Shown: positions 23,021-36,496, counted from the first letter of the stretch. The stretch is 64,000 nucleotides of DNA from Heterostelium multicystogenum (GCA_003667245.1 RCNN01000184.1:1-64000), one strand, 5' to 3'. The notes: generated by a model not told the origin, from the letters alone. Program-made: numbers and translations.

Positions 23021-25666
23021 ATGGATGACGATGATGGAATGGAATTGAATATCTCTTTTACTAAACCGGTACCTAAACCTAAACCAGTTGTTGTAAAAGA
23101 GGCGGAATCCACTAAACCTACAACAACAACTACCACTTCTACTACTTCGACTACAAGCACAAGCAAATTTAACAATAATAATAGTAAAAAGAGAAATTTT
23201 GATGAATCTAATGATAGTAATAATGACAATGATACAAATTCCCCATCTGCCACAGTAAATAAAGTTAACAATAATAATAATCCAAATAGAAACAACAACA
23301 ACTCAAATGAATACAAAACAAAATCAAAGAAACCAAGTGAAGATGATAATACTAAGCATAGATATAAAAAGTCGGAAGAGGAGCTGAAAAATATACAATA
23401 CTATTCGAGCAATATAAATAAATATAAGCAGTTGGAGAAGGGTAAAAAGTTCGATATGAACTATAAACCAAAACTACCAACATTGCTACCAAAGACTGAA
23501 GCAGACAGACAAGAGTTGTTTGGTGGTGAAGAAACCTCGAGTTTTGGAAACTTGCAACTTATCTCTAGGCTCTCTGAGAACTTGACTGGATATATGCAAT
23601 TACAGCAGCCAACTCTCATTCAGTCATCGGCTATCCCACCTATTATTGAGGGTAGAGATGTGTTGGTCAAGGCTCAAACCGGTAGTGGTAAGACCCTCGC
23701 TTACTTGATTCCTGTAGTTAATGCACTGGCTTCTCTACCACAACGTATCAATCGTTCTGAAGGATCTCACTGCATTGTGGTTGCTCCCACACGTGAGTTG
23801 TCCCTTCAGATCTTTGAGGTGCTACAGAAACTGTTGAAGCCATTCCACTGGATTGTTCCCGGATTGATTATGGGTGGTGAATCTCGTGACAGTGAGAAAG
23901 CAAGACTCAGAAAGGGTATCTCAATCTTGGTTGCAACACCAGGTCGTTTGATTGACCACTTAAAGATGACAAAGAGCTTCAAGGTTGATCTCACAAAGTG
24001 GCTTGTGCTCGATGAGGCAGATCGTCTTTTGGATCTAGGTTTCGAGAAAGCTATTAATGAAGTTATTCAATTGTTGAACGAGAAAGGCAGTGTCGATCGT
24101 CAGAATATTTTGGTATCAGCAACACTTAGCGATGGTATCGAACGTCTTGCAGAACTATCACTTAAGGACCAGTATATATAGGATTGGACAAGGCAGATGA
24201 AAACAATGGAACATCAGAATCGACAGACCAATTCAGTACACCAAAAACAACTTGATCAGATGTACGTAGAAGTAGAGACAAAAGAACGTTTAGTAACATT
24301 GGTAGCATTTTTAAAATGGATCACAACATCATCTTTAATGTAAGTTAAGAAAGATCCTCATATGAATTGTCAATTCGATGCTCATGTTTACTAACAATAA
24401 TATTTGAAAATAGGGCTGGTAATATGTCAAAGATTATCATTTTCTTTTCATCTTGCGATTCAGTAGAATTCCATCATTATCTATTTTCAAATGTAAAGTT
24501 AGAAGCTGACAAAACAGGAAAAATCGAACAGAAAGCAAATACTATTTTCAAAGATGGTGGTACCGTTGTCGGAGCAGATGGAAATATTAAGAAAGAAGAA
24601 GTAAAGAAATTACCAATTTTCTCAGCCTCATTGTACAAGCTTCATGGAGACATTGATCAGAAGCAAAGAACTGAAACATTCTTAAATTTCAAAAAAGCTA
24701 AAGAAGGTATTCTTTTAACTACTGACGTTTGTAAGTATTATTATGATTAGCTTGAACAATACAATATTATTTTCGACACTAACATAATTTGTTTTAGCCG
24801 CTCGTGGGCTTGATTTGCCAGCTGTAAATTGGATTGTACAATACGATCCATGTTCAGATACTAAAGACTATATTCATAGAATTGGTAGAACTGCTAGACT
24901 TGGTCAACAAGGTTCAGCTTTACTGTTTTTGACTCCACAAGAAAAGAAATATATATTCCACCTTAAGAAATTTAATGTAAATACCAAACTATTAAACCTA
25001 TTAATTATTCATCAACTAACCATTTACTCATTTATAAAGATTGAACCGGAAGAAATGAAAGTTACAACCATCTTACAAAGTTTATATCATACTACTGAAG
25101 GACAACTTAAAAAGACAATTAAAACAACTCAACTGGAATCACAAGTTCATGATTTACAACTAACTTTGGAAAGATTTATTTTAGAAGATAGCAAAGTAAG
25201 TGAATTAAGTGAATTGTGATGGGAATATAACATTTACTAATTATATTCATATATATTAAAGGGTATTGAAAATGGCTAGATCAGCATATCAATCTTCGTT
25301 ACGTGCATATGCAACTCATAAAGCAAATTTGAAATATATTTTCCACATTGGTTCACTACATCTTGGTCATGTATCTAAGAGTTTTGCCCTAAGAGAGACT
25401 CCATCTGAATTGGTATGTTTTAAGAACTCTAATCATTAAACACTATTTAACCACTAACTTTTTCAATACTTTATCAGAATAAAATAACTGCAAAGCAAGA
25501 TAAGATTGCAAAGAAGGATGAAGACACCAAAAAGATGAAAAAGACAACCGATTACAAGATGAAAAACTATATGGAAACCAATGAGTTTGGTAATGGTTTA
25601 GGCGCGGGAATGGCTAACTCTGTCGACAAAAACGTGTTCAAACAGGTGAATTTACAAAGTCAATAA
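23021..25666 (+). CDS. ddx31: DEAD-box ATP-dependent RNA helicase, DDX31/Dbp7 family
   Basis: Nucleolar RNA helicase needed for 60S ribosome assembly in yeast (Dbp7). An Asn/Thr/Ser-rich N-terminus ([13 protein letters not shown]) precedes the core. Motif I is AQTGSGKT (about 23675), Ia PTRELSLQ, Ib [14 protein letters not shown] ([14 protein letters not shown]) and III SATLSD. Motifs V and VI are [15 protein letters not shown] and [39 protein letters not shown] and [12 protein letters not shown] match the DDX31/Dbp7 subfamily. Introns lie near 24340-24413, 24731-24798, 24976-25040, 25196-25260 and 25411-25478. Two small frame breaks occur, in the TATATATA at 24175 and the AAAA near 24243. 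Stop at 25666. Confidence 0.9.
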
Positions 25667-25776
25667 AGAGGCAAAAGCAAGAAAACTAAATATTTTAAAA
25701 ATTTAGTTAAAAATATATATACATTAATTTATTTATTAATTATTTGTAACTACATATAATTATATATTATATTTCT

Positions 25777-28489
25777 TTAGTGATTGGTCTTCAATTTTTT
25801 AGGAGATGATGGAATATGACTATTTGAAACTTCGAAGGTTAGCTTATTATTCTTTTGATCAATATCGACGTGGGAATTTTCTTTAAGTTCACCAGAGAGG
25901 ATGAGCTTACTAAGTTCAGTGACAATATGCTTCTCCAAATATCTCTTGAGTGGACGTGCACCATAGGATGGATCGTAGGCAGTCTTGAGAATTGTGTCCA
26001 TTGCAGACTTGGAGACGTTGACTGAGATGTTTTGGGACTCCAGACGCTTGGTAAACTGATTTGAGTTGTAGAGTGATGATACTCTCCAAGTTGGCCTTAG
26101 TGAGTGGACTGAAGACAACAATATCATCAAGACGATTTAGGAACTCTGGACGGAAATGCTTTCTGACTTCATTGATAACTTGGTCCTTGACATGTTGTGA
26201 GAGACCAGTGTTGAAGATCTCTGGATTAGACTCGGCCAAGAGATACTGTGATCCAAGATTACTTGTAAGAATAATTACAACATTGCTGAAATCAATGGTT
26301 CTTCCTTGACCATCAGTAAGTCTACCGTCATCAAGTACTTGCAAGAGGACGTTCCAAACTTGAGGATGGGCCTTCTCGACTTCATCAAACAATACTACAC
26401 TGTATGGCTTTCTACGAACTGCCTCGGTCAATTGACCACCTTGGTCGTATCCAACATAACCTGGTGGAGCACCAATAAGACGGGCTACTGCGTGTTGCTC
26501 CATGTACTCTGACATATCAATACGGACCATATGCTTTTCGTCATCAAAGAGCTCACAGGCTAATGCTTTGGCAAGTTCTGTCTTACCAACACCAGTTGGA
26601 CCAAGGAACAAGAACGAACCCAATGGCTGGTGTAATCTTGCAAGACCAGCTCTAGATCTAAGGACCGCATCAGCAACTGCATCGACTGCTTCATCTTGAC
26701 CGACTACACGTTCGTGGAGATGCTTTCCGAGTGAAAGAGTACGTTGTTTCTCAGTTTGGGATAGCTTGGTAAACTGGAATTCCTGTCCATCTTGAAACTA
26801 CCTCAGCGATTTGTTCAGAAGTTACTGTTTCACTGACCAAGGAATTTTTCTTTTCTTCTTTTCTTTCGGCGTTACACTTTTCGATTTGTTTCTCGATATC
26901 TGGAATTACGTAGTATTTCAGATCTGCAACCAATTGGAGATCATAACGTCTCTCGGCATCTGCCAACTTGACTTTGACGTCTTCAAGCTTGTTTCTAAGC
27001 TCACGGCTTTTATCAACTCTGGATCTTTCTTTTTGGTAAATAGCTTGGAGTGGGGTCAACTCATCTTGGATTTTGGCCAACTCTTCCTTGACGTCTTCTA
27101 AACGATGCTTTGATTGGTCATCTTCTTCTTTCTCGAGTGCGGTTTTTCTACTTCCAACTGAAGTTTTCTTCTTTCCAATTGGTCAATGGCCTCAGGTTGT
27201 GAATTCAATTGAACTCTAATGTTGGCACAGGCTTCATCAAGCAAGTCTATGGCTTTATCTGGAAGGAAACGGTTGGTAATGTATCTATGAGACAATTGAG
27301 CAGCGACAACCAATGAATTGTCAGTGATTCTGACACCATGATGGGCTTCATATCTCTCCTTCAAACCTCTGAGAATGGAAATGGTATCATTAACCGATGG
27401 CTCATTAACCATGACTTGTTGGAAACGACGCTCGAATGCTGGGTCCTTTTCTACATATTTTCTGTACTCATCAAGAGTAGTGGCACCCAATACATCTTAA
27501 TTCACCACGGGCTAACATTGGCTTCAAAAGATTGGCGGCGTCCCATTGCACCATCTGTCTTACCAGCACCCAATACCAAATGAATTTCGTCGATGAATAG
27601 GATGATTCCACCATTTGACTCCTTGACATCCTGAGGACAGCCTTGAGACGTTCTTCAAACTCTCCACGGTACTTGGCTCCAGCAATCAAAGCACCCATAT
27701 CCAAAGCAATGACTTTACAATTCAAATTGTCTGGAATATCACCGTGGACAATACGCTGAGCCAAACCTTCGACAACGGCGGTTTTACCGACACCTGGTTC
27801 ACCAATTAAAACTGGGTTATTTTTGGTTCTTCTTGAGAGTACACGAATGACTCTTCTAATCTCGTCATCACGACCAATAACTGGATCTAATTTTCCACTT
27901 GCTGCATCGGCAACCAAATCATGACCATATTTTGACAATGCTTCGTAAGTTGATTCTGCAGTGGCAGAGGTAATTTTTTTGTTTCCTCTGACTTCTTTGA
28001 CTGCTGCCTGGACTTGATCTTTTCTGGCACCAGCATCACCAAGAACTGAAAGAATTGATGAATCTTCCAATAAACCAAGGATCAAATGATCTACTGCAAG
28101 ATGTGAATCTCCATTATTTTTTGGTTTTTTGGCAGCGGTTCTCAAAATATTAATTAATGAACTGTTTGGTGAAATTTCCCTATTATTATTAAAAGATTTG
28201 TTAATATATTATTCAATCTAATTAGTAGGTAGATTCAATATACTTACTGAGGTGGAGGTTTTTGTACTGGTAGTCCTTGTAACAATCTCTTTGTACCATT
28301 TTCTATTTTTGTAATATCACCACCTGCTTTCTCAAAAATTGTAGTTGCCAAATGATCATCATCATTCAACAATGCTTGTAAAAGATGTGCGGGTGTTAAT
28401 TGTGTATTACACTTATCTCTAGCCAACTCCTGACTAGCAAGTAAAATTGAGTTGGTTTTCTCTGTAAAGCTTTCTGGATTCAAAGACAT
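25777..28489 (-). CDS. clpB: ClpB/Hsp104-type AAA+ protein disaggregase
   Basis: Hexameric ATPase that works with Hsp70 to resolubilise aggregated proteins. The start is [20 protein letters not shown], with no mitochondrial leader, so it is probably the cytosolic Hsp101/104 form. The N domain is split by one intron (about 28178-28246). NBD1 has Walker [19 protein letters not shown]. Its Walker B region [17 protein letters not shown] is readable only between two compensating indels at about 27630 and 27540. The coiled-coil M domain follows (27180-26760). NBD2 has [15 protein letters not shown] and [19 protein letters not shown]. The C-terminal domain includes [19 protein letters not shown] and ends KKLKTNH. 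Other frame breaks lie near 27130, 26785 and 26050. A two-unit heat-shock-like element is noted upstream. Confidence 0.92.
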
Positions 28490-28739
28490 TTTATAAAAGT
28501 ATTATAATATAAATATAAAAAACTTAATTTAATATTTAATCTAATTGTGTGTGTTGAAATATAAGTAAATCTAAGTAGGAATGAATATATAAGTATATAT
28601 ATAAATGTTATTGTATATGATTATCTATAACAATTATTTAGTTATAAATGTGAATTGTTGATGTTGTGTTGTTGTTGTTGTTGTTGTTACTAAATGAATA
28701 TTGGTTAATGTGTGTTTTGTTGTTGTAATAGCGATTAAT

Positions 28740-28747
28740 TTCTCGAA
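28740..28747. promoter_or_regulatory. Possible minimal heat-shock element upstream of clpB
   Basis: TTCTCGAA matches two inverted units of the heat-shock-factor consensus (TTCnnGAA), about 250 bp upstream of the clpB ATG. Functional elements normally have three or more units, and a third perfect unit is not seen, so this may be chance in A+T-rich DNA. Confidence 0.25.
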
Positions 28748-29274
28748 AAACAAATTAATACAATTTAATTTGACTGTGAACTGCTTTCGTCTTTTGTTGT
28801 ATATATAGTTGGCTACGACTATATTATTATAGTTATAGTGAGTGTTTGTTATTGAAATGAATTGAATTGTATTTTGTAGATCCTGGAATATATCCTTAAA
28901 TAGTTATTTTTCATATGAAATATGTCTCCTGCTTCACTCCTCCATGAAATTCACCCCGTTTTTAATTTAATACTAAAATAGAAAACGATAAAATCCAAGT
29001 GAATTTTAATTTAAAATTCAAATCTGAAAATCAAGTGAAATTTCAATGATTTTAAAATATCAATTTAAAATTAATTAAAATTTTAAAAAATATTCCAATA
29101 CTAAAGGGTTCTATGGAACTTCTATGTATTGATTTGCTGGTGAAAATAGAACACAAGATATTATGAATGGAAGTTGTTTTTTTCACTTAATTGAATTCAA
29201 AAATATATAATACAAATTTAATTTTATTTAATTTTAAATTAATGTTATTTTGTTTTGACAATATAAATGAATAC

Positions 29275-30050
29275 ATGTATTTCTCTCACATTAACTTTAA
29301 CAAATAATTACTTTTACCTTTAACCTTTAACTGATTACATTAAAACTTTAACTTAAACCTTGCTACATTTAAACTAAAACTAAACAAATTATTATAACAA
29401 ACTTTTGACTTAAACCTTGACATTGACAAAATTAACAAATAATTAATTTGTACTACTAAACAACAAACAAATTAATTAACATTGTTACTTTGACATTGAC
29501 TTGACTTGATTTGAGACTTCGTACTTTTCTTGTTAACTTGTTACTTTAACTTTACTTTTTAATACAAAACTACAAATACAAAAAAAAAAAATTAATATAA
29601 AAAAAAACAAAAAAAAACATACAAAAAACCAAAAAAACAAAAACATAACTATTACATTATCTTTTACTTTACCTTTACTTTATTACTTTAACTTTATTAC
29701 TTTTTCTTAAGAACCAATCTACCAAACTACCATACTTACCGTGGCTACTTAATACTTAAACCATTACAAACTAACAAAGCAAACTAAATACTTCAAAACT
29801 TAACAACTTTAACTTTAAAACAAAAACTAAACAAAAAACAAATTACTTTAACTTTAAAACTAAAACATAAACTTTAACAATTATTATATATTAAACATAA
29901 ACAGTTTATATATAATAGTTATTTACCAAATTAAAACTAAACCTTTAAACTTTATTACAAACTACTCTAAGTTTTACAACTAAACTTAACTAAACTACTT
30001 GACTTAATTTATTACTTTGACTTGACTTAACTTATTACAAAAGATATTCT
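29275..30050 (+). repeat. G-depleted ACTTTAAC-like low-complexity tract
   Basis: The plus strand is built from variations on ACTTTAAC, AAACTAAA and TTGACTT with very few G bases, while C is common. A 60-base line at 29581 is almost pure A with scattered C and T. It reads like a degenerate minisatellite and lies about 430 bp upstream of the exportin-1 ATG. Confidence 0.6.
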
Positions 30051-30483
30051 TATTATTACGATATCTCTTGTGAACCTAAATTGAATTACTGAATTCATTG
30101 ACTACTTTATTGAGAACAAAATCAAATTTACATCAAACAAATCAATACTTTAATGTATGTAAACAACATTTTTATTATTGTAAAGCTCATACTAATCATC
30201 AATATCTATATTTTTATTATTACCATACATCGTTATCTAATTTCATTCGTTTCTCTCATCTTATATCTATCATTTATCTAATTTTATATTTCATGTTCTT
30301 CTAAATTTTAATTTTACTTTTTTTTTTTCAAATGCTGTGATGATCAAACATTTCAAATTTCCCGCTCCATTCACACCCATATTTTTTTGACTTTCTATCA
30401 ATCTGTAACCTGTTTCTCTTTGTACTTTACATCTAATCGTATTCGTAGACCTTTATTTGTTTAGTATACAACACCAAATCAAA

Positions 30484-33400
30484 ATGGAGAAAATACTCAA
30501 CTTTAATGAGGCTCTTGATATCAACCTCCTTGACAACATCGTGAATGTCCTCTACAGCTCTACCAACCCAAAAGAGGTAAGTTCTATCACACTAACTATT
30601 CCACTGTAGAGCTTGCAATCTAATTACCACTATTTTTATTTACTATTAAATATAATTTAGAGAGAGCAAGCTCAACAAGTGTTGGGACAGTTTCAAGAAC
30701 ACCCTGATTCTTGGATGAGAGTCGATAGTATCCTTACACTATCGAACAACCCTCAGACCAAGTTCTTTGCTCTCTTAATTCTCGAGTCCTTAATCAAATA
30801 CAAATGGAAAGCTCTCCAAGAGAACAATGTGACGGTATCAAGAACTTTATTGTTAGACTCATCATTTCTTTAAGTTCTGATCCTCAATCATTTGCTCGTG
30901 AAAAGCAATTTTTGAACAAACTCGATATCATTTTTGTTCAAGTAAGTAAACATACACATATTTAATTGTATAACAAGTATTAATACCATCTTAAACTATA
31001 GATCCTCAAGAAAGAATGGCCACACCACTGGTCCTCATTCGTTCCTGAAATTGTAAATAGTAGTCGTACCAACGAATATATATGTGAGAATAATATGAAT
31101 ATTCTCAAAATTTTGAGTGAAGAAATCTTTAATTTCTCCGAAGAGCAAATGACTCAGGCAAAGATTCAAGACCTTAAGATTAGTTTTGAAAAGGTATTTA
31201 TCAATCCATTTGAATTTGTTGATCTTTTTTAATTGGTTCTAATTTATATAATTTAGGAATTTTCTCTTATTAATGAACTCTGTCAATTTATTCTCGAGAA
31301 TGCAACAAGACCATCACTTGTAAAGGCCACATTGGATACACTCCAAAGATTCTTGATTTGGATACCACTTCACTACATTATTGAAACCACCCAACTCCAG
31401 AAGCCATCAAAGTTGGTCAAACTCTTACTTTCAAAGTATTTCCCAGAGAAACAACTCAGAAACTCTGCCTTGAGATGTTTAATTGAGATTGCTGGTCTAT
31501 CATTGGGAACTGAGTACGATGGTGTATTTGTTCATATCATTGACCAATTCATGAACAAATTGAAGTTCTTTAAACCTGATCCATGTAAGTTTCTCCAATA
31601 ACTATTACTCTGTTTTTAGATATTAACATTATTTTAATTGGTACAGCAACTATTCCAGAGGATTACAATGATGGTGATTTAAATGAAACTGATTTCATTC
31701 ACAGTGTAGCCGTATTTTTAACTACATTCTTTTAAGGTTCACCTTAAGATTGTAGAGTCACCTATGAATATCCCTTATCTCCAAATGGGTCATGAGATTC
31801 TAATTCATTGTTCCAATGTCGAAGATATTGAAATATTTAAGATCTGTTTGGAGTATTGGAACTTTTTGTCCTCCAACCTCTACACTGAGACACCATTCTT
31901 GAATGGTCCACCACGTTTGAATCTCTACAAACCAATCCTAAGCAAGGTTCGTGTCGTATTGATCTCTCGTATGGCCAGCCGGAGGAAGTCATCGTTGTAG
32001 AAGATGAGAATGGTCAGATCGTTCGTGAACAAACTAAAGATACCGATTCTCTTACACTCTACGAATCAATGCGTGAGACACTTATCTTCCTTACCAATCT
32101 CGACCCAGACAACACTCAAAATATCATGCTGGACAAGTTGAGTCTTCTCGTCACCAACCGTGAATGGTCTTTCCAAAAGATCAATACTCTCTGTTGGGCC
32201 ATTGGTTCCATCAGTGGTGCACAAAATAAGGATCAAGAAAAGAAGTTCTTGGTAACTGTTATCAAAGAATTGTTGGAGTTATGCCAAGTCAAGCGTGGTA
32301 AGGATAACAAAGCCGTCATTGCAAGTGATATTATGTACATTGTCGGTCAATATCCAAGATTCCTCAAAGATCACTGGAAGTTCCTCAAGACAGTCGTCAA
32401 CAAATTATTTGAATTTATGCATGAATCTCATCCAGGTGTTCAGGATATGGCTTGCGATACATTCCTCAAAATTGCCAAACAATGCAAGAGAAAGTTTGTC
32501 ATCTTACAAGTTGAAGAGTCCCAACCATTCATCAATGAGCTGCTAAATAACCTTCCAACTTACCATCTCCGATTTGGAACCAGGACAAGTCCATACCTTC
32601 TATGAGTCTGTTGGTTATATGATTAGCTCATCCACTGATCCAACTGTTCGTGATCGTCTAGTTGTCAAGTTGATGGAACTTCCAAATACCTCATGGACTC
32701 AAATCATGGCAAAGGCATCAGCCAATGTCGAGTCCATTTTGAACATTGATATGGCACGTAACATTATTAATCTCTTGAAGACCAACAATCGTTCAGCCCT
32801 ATCTCTTGGTCCATGTTACATGGTCCAAATGTCAAAGATCTACTTGGACCTCCTCAATGTCTATAGAACCTACAGTGACTACATCTCCAAAAATCCCCAA
32901 CACCGTACCTCACTCATCATGAATATGAAGTCTGTCAAGAAGGAAACTCTCAAGCTATTGAGACATTTGTTGAAAAGACCACCGACAAGAGCGTTCTCTA
33001 CAAGAACTTATTCCACCAATGTTGGAGGCTGTCCTTGGTGACTACAAGACCAACGTCCCAGAGGCACGTGATCCAGAAGTTCTCTCGTTGATGGCTGTCG
33101 TTGTCACATCTGTCAAACAATTTATCCTTCCGGAGGTACCATAAGATTCTTGAAAGCCGTTTTCGAGTGTACCCTTGGGTTAAATGATTACCAGAGAACT
33201 TTGAAGACTACCATATCACAGAAATCAATTTCTTTAATTTAATTAGAGCAATCAACGCACAACACCTTTTCAGTCTTCCACAGTTTATCACCACAACAAT
33301 TCAAATTATTAATCGATTGTGTTGTTTGGGCCTTCAAGCACACCGAGAGAAATATCTCAGAGACTGGTTTGAACCATTCTCAAAGAATTGATTGAGAATG

Positions 33401-33945
33401 TTTCAAGAGACCAAGAAGTTTCCAACGCTTTCTCAAGACTTATTTAGTTCCATTGCTTACTGACATTATGATTTAACATTTTGACCGATTCATTCCACAA
33501 GTCAGGATTTAATTTACAATGCGACATTTTAAAGATGATGCTCCAAGTTGTTGAAAATGGAATGCTCAAAGTAACCATCTGGGATCAAGCTACCAACCCT
33601 CCACCCCACAAGGAATGACAACGCTATTTTTGTTCGTGAAATTCTCAACCAATTTTTATCATCTTTCACCAAACGTTACCAAAAACCAAGTTCAATCATG
33701 ACTCAGGCTCTGTTTGCCCTTGCAAACCTAAACTCAAATGATTTCAAGGTTTCAGTTCGTGATTTCCTTATTACACTCAAAGAGAGTTCCAGGGTTCCTG
33801 ACAACGTTGAACTCTTCAGCGAGGAAAAAGCTGCTGAAGAGAGGCACTCCTCAAGGAAGCACAAGCCATCCCAGGTATGGTCAGACCAAACGAAAAACGA
33901 AGAGAATGCTTGAATAAGAATAACTTTCACTCCATTCACCATTAA
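30484..33945 (+). CDS. xpo1: Exportin-1 (CRM1), nuclear export receptor
   Basis: RanGTP-dependent karyopherin that carries leucine-rich-NES cargo out of the nucleus. Exon 1 (30484-30576) reads [20 protein letters not shown]. Exon 2 starts at 30661 with the importin-beta N-terminal region [21 protein letters not shown]1-specific blocks follow: LLKATL-like [36 protein letters not shown] (about 31900), [20 protein letters not shown] (the NES-groove HEATs) and [20 protein letters not shown]. The C-terminal [18 protein letters not shown] is readable only after an indel near 33840, which moves the stop to 33945. Introns lie near 30577-30660, 30941-31001, 31194-31257 and 31585-31647. Several frameshifts (about 30835, 31720, 31970, 32560, 33020 and 33150-33600) look like assembly indels. 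Confidence 0.93.
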
Positions 33946-34380
33946 AATAATAATCAAAACGTATTTTATTCAATGATCTTTTAATTCATTAGATTAAAAA
34001 AATTAAGATGTTTTGTTTTATTAGTTGCATTGTAATTCTTTTAAAATGGTTGTGGTTTGGTATTTGGTTGGGAGGGAGTTGGGGAAGTAGGGATTGCTTG
34101 GTCTGATATCCACAGGACTTAACAACCTTGGAATTTTAATACCATTGCATTTCTAAAATTTGCAATAGTCATTTCATTTTAAGATTATAAATTATTAAAG
34201 GTATTTGGAATTAGTTAGTAATAAAAATGATTGGTTTAAATAGATGAATAAATGGTTGGTTACAATGCTTAAAAAAAAACAATGTATGTATTGAAAATAA
34301 ACAAATTGGAAAGTGAGATGACAGAGTTAATTGGGTGGTTGTATAACTATAGTTGTAATTATGTGAATTTGCTATTGTTA
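33946..34380. other. Convergent 3'-3' spacer between exportin-1 and atg16
   Basis: 435 bp with no gene. It is A+T-rich with a G-rich patch GGTTGGGAGGGAGTTGGGG near 34070. It presumably holds the 3' ends and polyadenylation signals of both transcripts. Confidence 0.5.
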
Positions 34381-36496
34381 CTATTCCCATTGTACAATGT
34401 TTTTATCTTTATCACCAGATATAAATGAGTATCCGAGAGGACTCCATGCACAACAACAAATAGAAGAACCACTAAATGTAATTTAGTAAAGTTTTAGCTG
34501 TGTTAGTAGAGCAATTGTTTAGTGGATTGAATTCTGTAATACGTACATGTTGTGTACTTTGATATGATTTTCTCAGTCTTTCCAGTGGTAGCGTTCCAAA
34601 CGCAAATAGATCCGTCGATGGAATCCAAGCTGCAATATATTTTCCCATCAGGTGACCAGGAGGCACGGGACCAGTTGAGTCCATTACGATAGTCTTGATC
34701 TTTGAAGGTCTTTAAGTGTGTTGTATGTACGTACATCGATAATCTTTAGAGTGTGATCACGTGAGTTGGTGAGAATGAGGTTGGGGTCTAATGATTGGCA
34801 AATAGATGTGATCTGTCCTTCATGGATAGCTTCAAGAACACGAACCGACTCACCACTGTTGCTATCCCAGAAACGGACACTAATGATCGACGTGTCCACT
34901 TGCAATTAGTGATCCTGAGTTTTAGGTAACCAAGTCATTGCAACTGCTGAAACAAAATATGGTACGGTTTGCAATATCCTTTCTGTAGATCCCACAGCTT
35001 AATTGTTCTGTCATGACTTCCTGTCACGACTTTATCTGATCCAACATAAATTTACCTGTATACACTTTACCTATATGTCCTGTCAATGTATGCTAATAGA
35101 GGAGCGTCAGAAAATTAAGTTCAAATGTTAATAAAATACAGATGCTTAACATACTCTTGGTCTACCTAGTTCAACATTCCATAATCTCGCAGAGTTATCA
35201 TTACTTGTACCGGAATATGCTCGTCGTTTGGCGAGAAGTTGACAGACATAATGGATTGTGATGCACCAAGTAAAGTTGTTTTATGTGTACATGGAGGTTG
35301 CATCCCAGAGTTTTACTGATTTGTCGCTGCTACCGCTTGCAAACATCTGCCCATTAGAGTTAAATGCTACACAATATACCTCTGACTGATGTGCTGCAAA
35401 CTTCTTCCTTGATTTGCTTGGTAACAAAGAAGATGTTAATTCCTAGATAAATCATCGGTTAGTCAATACTTTCAACATCGCTTGAGCACATCAAAAGTAA
35501 TCCTATACAAACCATTGCTTATCTAACAAATTCTTTTCCATTTTGTATTTCAGCATCGACATCAATGGTTGATATATTATTTATATTTATGTCATCGTTC
35601 TTTACATGTACAAACTAAAGATGTGTTTGTTAGTATATCGATTTGGAAGATGATTGTTTATAGCTGCTGATACAAACTTGTTCTCTCTGTTCCACCATCT
35701 TATGATAGAAATCGTTTGCTTCGTTCATTTTGCTCGCTTCCTCATTCTTCTTTCTAATCCAACGTTCAAGAAGCTCGCTGTTCCTGTTCAAGTTTGATGA
35801 CCTTGCTCTCGTTGTGAAGAAATTCACTTTGTAGTGCAGAGAGTTCATCCTTTAGAATCTGTGTTACTGTTGATTTCTCTTCGATGAGTGCCTCCAGTTT
35901 CTTGTAGTTTTCCTCACTGGCTGTAAGCATGCTTCTCACTCTCTCGAGTTCTATCTCTTTCGAGGCCATATCGTTTTGGAGATCCTTGTTCTTTGTCGTT
36001 GAGCGAAAGCAAGCTACTAGCATTGTCAGCACTAGTCTTGTAGCTGAGTGTCAGATTCTCTTGCAATTTAAAATATCTTGTTCTCTAATTCTTCGATTGT
36101 CTTGCCTCTGGCTACTAACCGAACCACTAGTAATCATTGCAAAAGTTTCTAAGAGTTAGTCTTTTCACACAGTTGCCAAGTTTGCTGTATTTAGTAATGA
36201 TACCTACGTTGTTGATGATGAGGTGTTTGCAGCCTTTTCTCCTCTTTTCTCATTTCTTAGCGACAGGATCTCTTTTCTCATAGATAGTGTTCTATTCTTG
36301 TAGTTGTCTCTCACGCTTAAGCAAGTCGAGGTAGTTTCTTTGATCTCAGAGAATGCATTTGTCTGTACAGTGTTTCTCTGATTCAATTGATTGACAAATA
36401 CTTTGCTTTCCATGGTGCAATCGAGTTGAATGATTGTGAGGCAGTTGATATTATAGGTGCAGTATATCCATTGTTCTGTGGCATAAAGCTTGACAT
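34381..36496 (-). CDS. atg16: Autophagy protein Atg16 (TipD), coiled coil plus WD40 propeller
   Basis: Scaffold of the Atg12-Atg5-Atg16 complex that directs Atg8 lipidation during autophagy. D. discoideum TipD is the known homologue. The start is MSSFMPQNNGYTAPIIST at 36496. The Atg5-binding helix follows across a frame break: NQLNQRNTVQTNAFSEIKET, then YLDLLKRERQLQE. The coiled coil contains EELENKIFKLQENLTLSYKT, EIELERVRSMLTASEENYK and ELLERWIRKKNEEASKMNEA, the last being very close to animal ATG16L. WD repeats run from about 35480 to 34381, including NSRDHTLKIIDVRTYNTLK and SPDGKIYCSLDSIDGSICVW, and end GDKDKNIVQWE. Introns lie near 36206-36147 and through the WD part. At least five frame breaks occur. 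It is convergent with exportin-1. Confidence 0.88.

Larger units (their letters stand above)
28490..30483. other. Long divergent intergenic region between clpB and exportin-1
   Basis: This 2-kb region has no supported gene. It contains a (TTG)n run near 28662-28687, a two-unit heat-shock-like motif near 28740, and a G-depleted, C-containing low-complexity tract over about 29275-30050. An open frame at 30098-30304 sits in low-complexity sequence and is not credible. Confidence 0.6.

Noticed and set aside
23002..23316. Leu/Val-rich minus-strand open frame resembling a membrane protein
   Set aside because: It is the complement of the Thr/Asn-rich N-terminus of the DDX31-like helicase.
27480..27660. 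Programmed ribosomal frameshifting in ClpB and other genes
   Set aside because: The frame breaks have no common slippery heptamer or downstream structure. They go in both directions, sometimes in compensating pairs, and affect nearly all genes.
29100..29250. Possible DIRS/TRE or other retroelement remnant in the clpB-exportin spacer
   Set aside because: No terminal repeats, target-site duplication or reverse-transcriptase/recombinase motif is visible.
30098..30304. His/Tyr/Phe-rich plus-strand open frame upstream of exportin-1
   Set aside because: It is composed of ATT/TAT runs, without domain, signal peptide or splice logic.
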